Shown piece by piece: positions 56,825 to 64,000 of a stretch of DNA of 64,000 bases (the stretch's first letter is position 1; each line of letters starts with the position of its first letter). The position numbers and the translations under genes are program-made. The notes under the pieces were generated by a model that saw only the letters and a list, made by a program, of their open reading frames with translations, ran no database searches and had not been told where the DNA came from. Source of the stretch: Deroplatys truncata (taxonomy: Eukaryota; Arthropoda; Insecta; Mantodea; Mantidae); contig CM060975.1 in NCBI GenBank assembly GCA_030765065.1, forward strand, positions 104,056,094 to 104,120,093, read 5' to 3'.

Positions 56825-57670
56825 GGGAGGTGGGATGTTATGAAGATACAATACACTGTAAAATAAGAGCAGTGAAGTACTGGCTGAGGCTGATGCAGGG
56901 GGATAACTCCACACTACGATCCAAATGTTATAAACACAGCAAGAAAACCTGTCTCCTAAGTTTTGGGCAACTGATTTAGAAAGAGGTTTGAGGAGAATAG
57001 GAATGGGGTCAGTATGGCAAAGAGCTGAAACAAATGACAAAAACATATAAAAGGTGTCGAAAGAAGACTAAGATACATCAACCAACAGGAAATAGAATCA
57101 GACTGTAAAATTAAACCTTCTCTAAGTCTAGCAAATGAAATAAAATTTAATTGGGGTAAAGAAGCATATATGCTTAACTTAGGAAGAAAGGAAAGATCAG
57201 GAATGGCATGGTTTAGACTGGGGGGGGGCTGGAGCGCACAGAACATGACTGATGATTCTGGCAGGAGAATCTGCCCATTTTGTGATTTGGATGAGGACTG
57301 GGCACATATTTTGGTGGAATGCGCTCAGTGGGAGAACCAGCGAACAATTAAACTCAAAGAAAAATTCCTAAGTCCGTCAAGAAAGAGACTGGCATGTTGG
57401 GATCTACTGGCTGATCAGAGGAACTGGCAAAACATGGGCAATTTCTTGGTTAAAGTGCGCGAAGCTAGGTCAAATTTGTTCAGTTATTCAAAGGTAATTT
57501 AGCTCTATTTCCCTTTTTCTTGTTCTTATTCTTATTTTTTTCTTTTTCTGTTGTTTATTTTGTCACCATACCTTGTATCTTAAATATGCATGTACGGTCA
57601 ATGACACATGCACTAAATACTTGTGTAATAACTTTAATCATTTGAAACCAATAAAGATACCTTATCTATG
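56825..57670 (+). pseudogene. LINE fragment (post-RT region with zinc motif and 3' UTR)
   Basis: The upstream portion reads a DTIHCKIRAVKYWLRLMQGDN-type segment (seen around 56850-56915), the thumb region of arthropod non-LTR reverse transcriptases. After frame changes the frame at 57170-57502 carries CPFCDLDEDWAHILVECAQW, then ENQR, the C-terminal CxxC...HxxxxC motif. The 3' UTR ends with an AATAAAG signal near 57650, immediately before family-2 copy C. Inactive. Confidence 0.7.
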
Positions 57671-57673
57671 TTG

Positions 57674-58525
57674 AGGCAGTATTTTTAACACTTAAATAAT
57701 TTTAGTCTAATTATATAATATATAAATTCAATAACAGCCCACCTTAAAGCAGTATATGTATGTAATAATAATTTGTAAAATGTATGTAACAGTCATTTCA
57801 TTTGCTTATATTACTGTATCCATGTGTAATAATGTTATGTGAATATATCACATAATTTAATAATGTAGGAGCTGTGAGAAATAGGTCAAAAGTTGCTAAC
57901 AATGAGGTAACCTTGAGGCAATTGAGAGTTTAATAATGTTACTTGTGATTCTTGGAAGCAATAATGTAAATTTCGAGACAGTTCAGAAAACCAGAACTGC
58001 TTTAGTTAAATGAAGGTATTCTATTGGATTAGGAATAGCCAATCAGAGACTTGAAATGCAGAAATTTACAAATTTAGGCGGTTGAAATCAATTCAGTTGC
58101 CTGCAGACAGTGTTTGTAAACGGATGCGAGATGCGTCCTCTAGAGATTTAATATGTATTCGTGAGAGACGAAAAAATAAGTTTACGTGTCATAAAGTACA
58201 AGTAGTTAATAAAAGAATCTCACAGCTCTATATCAGTGAAGTATTATTTAAATCGTATGAAGTATTAATAAAAGGAGTAAAGTAAAATTATAATCTGTGT
58301 AAGCCTACATTCTTGTCGCATCACAACCCTGCCAAGACATCCATTTCTCTAAAATAAATACTGACGCAGCCGAGGCAAACATAAGTACATAATATATAAA
58401 GAAACAGTCAAAATTACAAAGTTAATCATATTTTTAAACTTATGGCGAAGGGTACTATACGTGTGGTTGCAACGAATTTCAAGTTCGGTTCCCCAACAGT
58501 TGAAATACGATACAACTACTCCTAA
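57674..58525 (+). repeat. family-2 repeat copy C
   Basis: Starts TGAGGCAGTATTTTTAACAC like copy B and ends near CGGTTCCCCAACAGTTGAAA, then TACGATACAACT. It sits directly on the 3' end of the LINE fragment. Confidence 0.8.
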
Positions 58526-58599
58526 AATACTCCTTTTTCAATGTTATCTGAGAGTCTCCTTAAAAACAAATATAAAGCGCAAGTTAACCATGAAAGGGG

Positions 58600-59155
58600 C
58601 TCAATAGAAACTAGGCTATGACGCTACCCAGTCGGTATCGGTTCTCTATTTGATTGGCTTGAAAAACAATACAGGAAAACTAACGAGTGAAATATGTGTA
58701 TGGTCTATGTTAAATGCAGGGGTGGTTAGGATACCACCTCTGTGAAAAAGTTTCCCTGCGATTGGTACGCAAGGAAACGCTAGGTCAATACGTCACAATT
58801 CGGCCTTCTAGAGGAAGGGGTCAAGAACTGTTTGCATGTGAGGTTAAACTGGACGACAAGTATGACATTTACATATATGAGGGCTTTCCATCAGTGACAT
58901 GGAGACGGTGGTTTAAGTTGTTGCCGCTACTAAACGACAGTGTAGCATGAAAAGATAAGGTTTAAATTGTGATGTTACCCTCCGACAATTCGGCCATACT
59001 TTGGGGGAGTTAGAGTGCCCTGTCAATCCAGTGGCTAGAATTATGCTCGAAAAACAGAGATGGTCTCGCTGGTAAGGGTGGGCTAGATGTTTAACAGCTC
59101 CGTTCCATTATGGGCCACATTTTATGCACGCCAGTATACATTTCTGGATAAAATA
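58600..59155 (-). mobile_element. family-3 TIR element, third copy, with a 179-bp insert
   Basis: The right end CATTATGGGCCACATTTTAT, then GCACGCCAGTATAC is the inverse of the left end at 19089. The interior matches 47220-47340. An insert at 58806-58984 is flanked by ACAATTCGGCC on both sides. The other terminus is missing. Confidence 0.6.
58806..58984. mobile_element. 179-bp insertion with 11-bp direct repeats, class unknown
   Basis: Direct repeats ACAATTCGGCC lie at 58795-58805 and 58985-58995, and the insert is absent from the copy at 47035-47432. It has no tail, TIR or tRNA box that I can see. Confidence 0.5.
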
Positions 59156-59640
59156 ATATTGTCCGTAAAGTAATAACGAATAAAATAAAATATATTCAGA
59201 GCTAAGGTCTCTGTTATTTATGGATCTATGTTCCCCTCCAATCTGTACAAGCGGGTGTGATTACAGCTAGTAAATTAAATGTTGTTACATGTAATAGGCA
59301 TTAATGTGACAGTTAAAAACAAAAGCTAGCAAAGAGTAAATAATTAAACTGTACAAAAGCATGGCAGCGTTCATCGAATCACTAAAGTGGAAAGTTGTTG
59401 CATGACAGGACACTACAATGCAAGTGCCAGAGATAAAATTACTCAGGTCTGCATTGGAAACGCGACGAAGCAAAGCAAGTATAATCTAGCACAGATAAAA
59501 TATGCAGGTCGGAAAGAAGGGAAACATGTGCCGGAAGTTCAGTGCAAGAAAGGCTTAAAATTCCAGCCTTAATGTAAATGTAAATTGCCCGTTTTCGGGA
59601 AAAGGGGACACAGCCATGATGATACTGAACCACACTTTAA
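59156..59640. other. no gene recognised
   Basis: Small frames on both strands at 59285-59633 overlap each other and carry no motif. Confidence 0.4.
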
Positions 59641-59644
59641 AAAA

Positions 59645-60536
59645 TTGATGTGTTGCACTCATATGTCTTCTCTACTCACTCTTATGCGAACTATTCTTAA
59701 AAAAGCTTATTTCTCAACCTACTTCTTGTTAATCGAGGTAAACGTTCATTACACATTTACACATCTCATTGCAGTTATAAAAGTCTGATGATACATTCAC
59801 ATGATTTTCTGTACCCTCTATCGTTTATTAGTGGGTATACACACTACTCTTGTAAAAGATTACTTTTCTATCTACTACGTTTTAATCCAAATAAACCTTT
59901 ACAGAAATAGCTATATTATAAATTTCATTGAGATACAAAGAGAACAGCGATATCAAATGTTTAAGAACTGGACGCTATATGTTGGTCTTAAAATTCCATA
60001 CTGTTTCCATGCAATCCCAAGAAACAACTCAATGTGCAAAAGACTTTAAAATAATGACCAAGTAATGAAGAATTCGAACCTTTAATAACAGATATCTCGG
60101 AATTGGCTGATGCCACAAAAACGTTATTTGAAATAAATAGTGTGTTTTAAAGAGATCTGCATTTTTATGTAGTACGATTTTCTCTATCACTTAACGTTTA
60201 CCAGCAATACAAGATTATGCCAAATTCCTTCCGAATGAAGAGGACTTCACAGGCTATTCCTATAAAATTCAAGATATTTGTCATGAAAATATTATTAACA
60301 TATGGTATTCTAATCATAATTGTGAGCCATTTCATTAGAAAATCAAAATTTTCTAAAAATGTTCCATGTAAACAAATGATAATTGGGGTGGGGGGATTTG
60401 TTGAAAACATCGTGTCGCATCCTTGGAAGATACCTAACTTAAATACCAAGTTTGACACTTATCAGACTTTTCGTTTTTGGGTCATGCTGTACACAGACAC
60501 ACGCACCCGCGGACATTTTTCTAAAAATGCTTTTTT
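59645..60536 (-). repeat. family-1 unit (reverse), broken at a T run
   Basis: Same diverged subfamily as the outer unit at 44140. It runs up to the T run after CTAAAAATGC, where a forward unit begins at 60537. Unlike at 44-46 kb, I do not see it resume on the far side. The 59790-60060 part may include a second partial copy. Confidence 0.7.
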
Positions 60537-61506
60537 ACTTTTTCTACTACAAATAGTAAGTAGGGGAAGTATTGTATTCCACCCAAAAATTCGATACCAA
60601 GATTTCACCGGAAATACATGTTTAGAGACCCCCTAAATCCAAAAAAAGCATTTTTGGAAACATGTCCGTGTGCTTGTCTGTGTGTCTGTCTGTGAACAGC
60701 ATAACTCAGAAACGAACAGTCGGATAAACACCAAACTTGGTATGTAGGTTCAGTATCTTTCAAGGATGCGACACGAAGGTTTTCAAGAAAATCCACCCAC
60801 CCCAGGTTACCCTTTACATGGAACATTTTTCGAAGATTTTAATTTTCTCAAAAATGGCTCTAACGATTTTGATTAAAATATCATAAGATAAGTTTATTGA
60901 GATTACTATAAAAATAATAGGAATAATATTTACCGTATAAATGATAAAGGTTTTCACGGGCTTCATGTAATTATTGGAACTGCATTTTTAGTTACATGTT
61001 TATTTCGAATAACTATATGTTTAAGATATTTTCATGGCAAATGAAACGTATATCTCGAATTTTCTGGGAATGTCCCCAAAAATATTCTTCATTGTGAACG
61101 ACTTTTGCATAACTGGTAAACCATAAGAGATAGACAAAAATGTAGATCGCGTTAAAATACACAATTTATGTCATATACATTTTGTTTGTTGAGTGAACCA
61201 ATTTTCGAGAATTTGCTTGTTATTCCCTTAAATTTTCCAATACTTATACTTTTTCTCAAATGGGAATTCGTTATGCTTTTTTTTGTCCTGGTAATGCAAG
61301 AGAATGGAATACTCCACATAGCAACCAGCTCTTAAAATATTTGACTATCGCTTAAAGCCTACCAATTCCCCCTGCATCTACAAGAAAATTAGCAATAAGA
61401 TTAACATCTTGATATCTTGATTAACATGAAGCATATGGAGAATAAGCGTTTGTAAAAATAGTTTGTACAAGAGTAGAGAAAGTCATGCGAGTGTAACACA
61501 TCTGAA
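60537..61506 (+). repeat. family-1 unit (forward) with a 130-bp insertion
   Basis: Starts ACTTTTTCTACTACAAATAG and ends GTGTAACACATCTGAAATTC. At 60886-61015 there are 130 bp absent from the other units, bordered by TA on both sides (60884-60885, 61016-61017). Confidence 0.8.
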
Positions 61507-61662
61507 ATTCTTTTTTCACTTATACACCGCCCTTACCATCTAAAGTCATATAGGCGGCTTTGTCTTTGGAACAGTTGCCCATTGGCAATTATTTTCACTC
61601 GTTAAGTATTGTGTTAATCTTTGGGTTTTTACTTTGGACTTTCTTTCTAAACATTATATTTA

Positions 61663-61706
61663 CACGCGCGCGCACACACACACGCGCGCGCACACACACA
61701 CGCGCG
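61663..61706. repeat. alternating CG/CA microsatellite, Z-DNA-prone
   Basis: A perfect purine-pyrimidine alternation in which blocks of CGCGCG and CACACA alternate over 44 bp. Confidence 0.9.
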
Positions 61707-61870
61707 TTTACATTCTCACTCATACTTCCACTCTAGGGAGGATGAGCAATAATCCTGGCTAAAGTAAAACACTCACCCTTTAGCCGGAAATCGAACCCGG
61801 GACTTCTGAATTTGGAAGCTAGAATGCTGCCCAGAGCACAGAGGCTCTGTGTCAATTAGCTTAATCAATT
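61707..61870 (-). repeat. SINE family S3 copy
   Basis: On the minus strand: a tRNA-like head with B box GGGTTCGATTTCC, then GTTTTACTTTAGCC, ATTATTGCTCATCCTCCCTA, GAGTGGAAGTATGAGTGAGA. It ends at the CG/CA microsatellite, which probably grew from its tail. Confidence 0.75.
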
Positions 61871-62149
61871 GCCTGTTAGCAAATAGTGTAGGCTATTTTA
61901 TGCTAAAGAGAAATATGCATTTCTTTGAGAACATGATATATACGACCGAGATTGGAATTTCGATACGATAAGGAAATAATGCTTTCTTAAGTGGATAATA
62001 CATTAGATCCTAACGCTTCCATTTTTAAGAAAAGCATATTAAATTCGAACTACTGTAGCGTTTATAGCTTTTATACATTATTGAGAGTCATAGTTGATAG
62101 CCAGATAGGATGGTAACACATGTATGGAGGGAATGGTTGTTGGATTCGC
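61871..62149. other. nothing recognised
   Basis: AT-rich linker before the CpG-containing block. Confidence 0.4.
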
Positions 62150-62300
62150 GAAGCTTCTGCGTGTTGTGCGCATGCGCTATAGGTAGGGACGCGATAGTTT
62201 TTTATGTGGGTACGCAGCAGTTAAGAGCGGGACACGAGAGAGAGAGAGAGTGAATGAATGTAGCGTTCGACTCCGCGTGTTGAGTAAGGCAATGACCCTG
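62150..62300. promoter_or_regulatory. candidate promoter-like block
   Basis: Contains the palindrome TGCGCATGCGC (62167-62177), which fits the consensus bound by NRF-1 (insect Erect wing). A GA-repeat tract (62234-62250) of the type bound by GAGA factors follows, along with several CpGs in an otherwise AT-rich area. No downstream host ORF or splice signal could be tied to it, so function is inference. Confidence 0.35.
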
Positions 62301-62649
62301 GTCGGTTGAGCCCGGCAGAATCTTCGTATCTAGTTTCCAAATTTAAGGTGGCTTTTAATAAATCTATATGTGTGTTCTGAATTAATCTGTCGTTCTTCCC
62401 ATTCCTTTGTAGACCACTTTAGGTACACAGAGCGCCAAAGAAAATCTTCAGCGGATTTTGTATCGTTTTCTGTAGTCTTTTGAGGCGTGTCCTTCACCTT
62501 ACCTATCGCAGAGCGTGGTGGCTTGATAACACAGCAATAAAGGAGAAAAGAACACAGCAATAAAGGAGAAAAGAGGGACAAGGGGAGGTTGATGCCTTTG
62601 CTTTTTCTGGTGTTATTTAAACCAAAACATGTTTATTGTGTTAGAACCA
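62301..62649. other. no gene; tandem 23-bp duplication
   Basis: The 23-bp unit AACACAGCAATAAAGGAGAA plus AAG is repeated twice exactly at 62528-62550 and 62551-62573. The minus frame at 62330-62581 has no motif. Confidence 0.5.
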
Positions 62650-62859
62650 GTCATGCCGTATACTAGGGAAATTACTCGTGGAGGTAATGTGGGTATGTGA
62701 GAGGCTGGTCGCACTGTTACAGAAATTGCAACGGCAGTGTTTTTATAGTAAATTACTGGATAAAAATATTCCATGAAAAAGGGGAAGACGATCTACATTC
62801 TCGTCATAAAGTGGGCACTTCCTGTAAAACATCCGTAGATGATATTCGTTTACTAAATG
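62650..62859 (+). pseudogene. Tc1-like transposase N-terminal fragment
   Basis: Starting at the ATG near 62653 the frame reads MPYTREITRGGNVG, a stop, then EAGRTVTEIATAVF. After a frame change it reads VNYWIKIFHEKGEDDLHSRH, then KTSVDDIRLL. The order (Gly-(R/K)-T-x-x-EIA helix, then a W-x-x-x-(F/Y) helix, then Gly...Arg...Thr-Ser-x-x-Asp-Asp-x-x-Leu) is the paired helix-turn-helix of Tc1-family transposases. The catalytic part is missing; an inverted repeat follows at once. Confidence 0.5.
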
Positions 62860-62909
62860 CAAATTACTCTTTTGTTATAATCATGTTAAAAAACTAAAGA
62901 GTAATTTGC
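62860..62909. repeat. 14-bp perfect inverted repeat (hairpin)
   Basis: GCAAATTACTCTTT at 62860-62873 and its exact complement AAAGAGTAATTTGC at 62896-62909, with a loop of 22 nt. Confidence 0.85.
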
Positions 62910-63378
62910 TAATGTATATTGTTCACCGAATATGACATACATATTATGGCAATTAAATTGAGTTATATTTTTGTCTATAATCTTGCTGTATTCCTATGAT
63001 CAGCAATATGTTAGTAAAAATATATTAACCAATTATGGTTTGCATTAAAGGAAAAACATGCTGCCTTATTTATTTATTTATTATTTAGTTATGTTTGCTT
63101 CTGTGCAGCAAAAAGCATTGATATCACTAGGAGAATACAGTTCCGTTTATTTGTTGTTATAAAGTGCTGCCTTGCTATGCATTTAATGAATACCATTCAA
63201 GCTTTAATTTGCACTCCCCGAGAATCTTCTCACACTACACATTCTACATTTCGCTAATCTGGAGGCTCATCAAGTTCTCCCCTTAGCTTTTAACTCTTTC
63301 AAAGGCGTGTCCTGCAATAGCCGATAAGGTATGGGCTACCTATCGCGATAAGATATCTGTAGGACAACTGAGTGCACT
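62910..63378. other. no gene recognised
   Basis: AT-rich and non-coding by inspection. Confidence 0.4.
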
Positions 63379-63417
63379 CACTCTCTCACTCTCTCTCTCT
63401 CTCTCTCTTTCTCTTTT
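63379..63417. repeat. CT microsatellite running into TTTTAG
   Basis: A (CT)n tract of about 38 bp followed by CTTTTAG. It would make a strong 3' splice site on the plus strand, but it may be only a microsatellite. Confidence 0.7.
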
Positions 63418-63950
63418 AGCCAGTATGATCGAGGGCGTAAACATATATTTCGCATCTACGCCATTTTGTAACCTTTGTTGTGATTATTGGTGTAACTATT
63501 TAGCAGGACTGGCGCATTCTTGCACCGCGACCTAAAGCAGCCAATGAAATGGCCATGTCTTCGCTAGGCCACGTACAACGATAAATAATGTGACATAGAC
63601 GCGAGGTGCAGTGAGATTTTTTTGGCGCTCTTAGTGCAAAGTGTAGAGTTCTTCAGCCCGCCAAGCGAGTGCTCCGTGCTCCTACGACGTAATTTCTTTC
63701 CTTTTCCTGATCAGAAATCACAATTAGGTATAAGATTTCCAGGTCATCGTAGCCTCTTGGTTTGACATCCGGCGAAGCAATTGAAGTGATGACGCCCAGA
63801 ACTACTCCATATGTCTCACTTTATAACTCACATCACCGCATGTCGGTGAAACCAGCGACTTCATTACAGCAGGTCCATGACACCACTACGCTAAATTCAA
63901 TTCTTAACATACACGTATTAACACTATTCCACGACAATTGAGATGGCTCC
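63418..63950. other. unassigned, CpG-containing stretch
   Basis: Contains CAGCCAATGAAATGG (CCAAT box) near 63540, ACGCCATTTTG (YY1-like) near 63460 and several GCG/CGC steps. No ORF is seen. It could be the edge of a host promoter or first exon, or another repeat. Confidence 0.3.
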
Positions 63951-64000
63951 GAGGTAACGTGTGAGGGGTTCCAATTAGGGAGGTCTCGGGTTCGATTCTT
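63951..64000 (+). repeat. tRNA-like SINE head cut by the window edge
   Basis: GTCTCGGGTTCGATTCTT ends the window with a B-box sequence. The body would lie outside. Confidence 0.45.

Noticed and set aside
1..64000. CRISPR arrays, operons, ribosome binding sites or other bacterial features
   Set aside because: No spaced direct repeats of CRISPR type; gene density, microsatellites, SINEs and mariner show an animal genome.

Overview
The window reads as intergenic DNA of a large, AT-rich, transposon-laden arthropod genome, most likely an insect. The basis is a mariner copy, a DUF4817-type transposase remnant, I-, Jockey-, CR1- and R2-like retrotransposon pieces, tRNA-derived SINEs and long simple repeats. 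I found no host protein-coding gene I can defend, no rRNA, no intact canonical tRNA and no CRISPR array. The species call is inference.

Layout. 0-10 kb: retrotransposon tails (691-970; 1342-1955 minus), a 470-bp TIR element with a transposase stub (3729-4202), SINE relics and the first copy of a ~0.9-kb non-coding repeat that I call family 1. 10-20 kb: a tRNA-module repeat (10607), a transposase tail (11108), a complete but dead mariner (11919-13191), a CR1-like LINE with a SINE inserted in it (14461-16081) and a TIR element (19089-19528). 21-27 kb: a three-level nest, in which family-2 repeat DNA is split by a 499-bp solo LTR, itself split by a 4613-bp Gypsy-type element with matching 1140-bp LTRs. 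28-32 kb: a family-1 copy and a 1.5-kb TAG-rich minisatellite. 33-39 kb: a near full-length I-like non-LTR element on the minus strand with a 13-bp target duplication, inserted into an older transposase-like sequence. 40-61.5 kb: a cluster of family-1 units, several nested inside one another and broken by family 2, a SINE and LINE pieces. 61.5-64 kb: a SINE, a Tc1-like helix-turn-helix fragment and two CpG-containing stretches that could be host regulatory DNA.

How the parts relate. The autonomous machinery is dead or incomplete. The mariner has stop codons. The I-like ORF2 has a frameshift and a His where the third RNase H Asp is expected. The Gypsy-type element has lost nearly all of pol and keeps one long ORF made largely of 16 eleven-residue coiled-coil repeats. 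The non-autonomous families (family 1, family 2, TIR elements, SINEs) dominate by copy number and must have been moved by enzymes encoded elsewhere. The order of nesting gives relative ages: family 1 and family 2 are old, the SINE insertions are intermediate, and the Gypsy-type element is young.

The best candidates for something undescribed are family 1, which repeatedly inserts into oligo-T tracts of its own copies, and the hendecad-repeat ORF of the Gypsy-type element.
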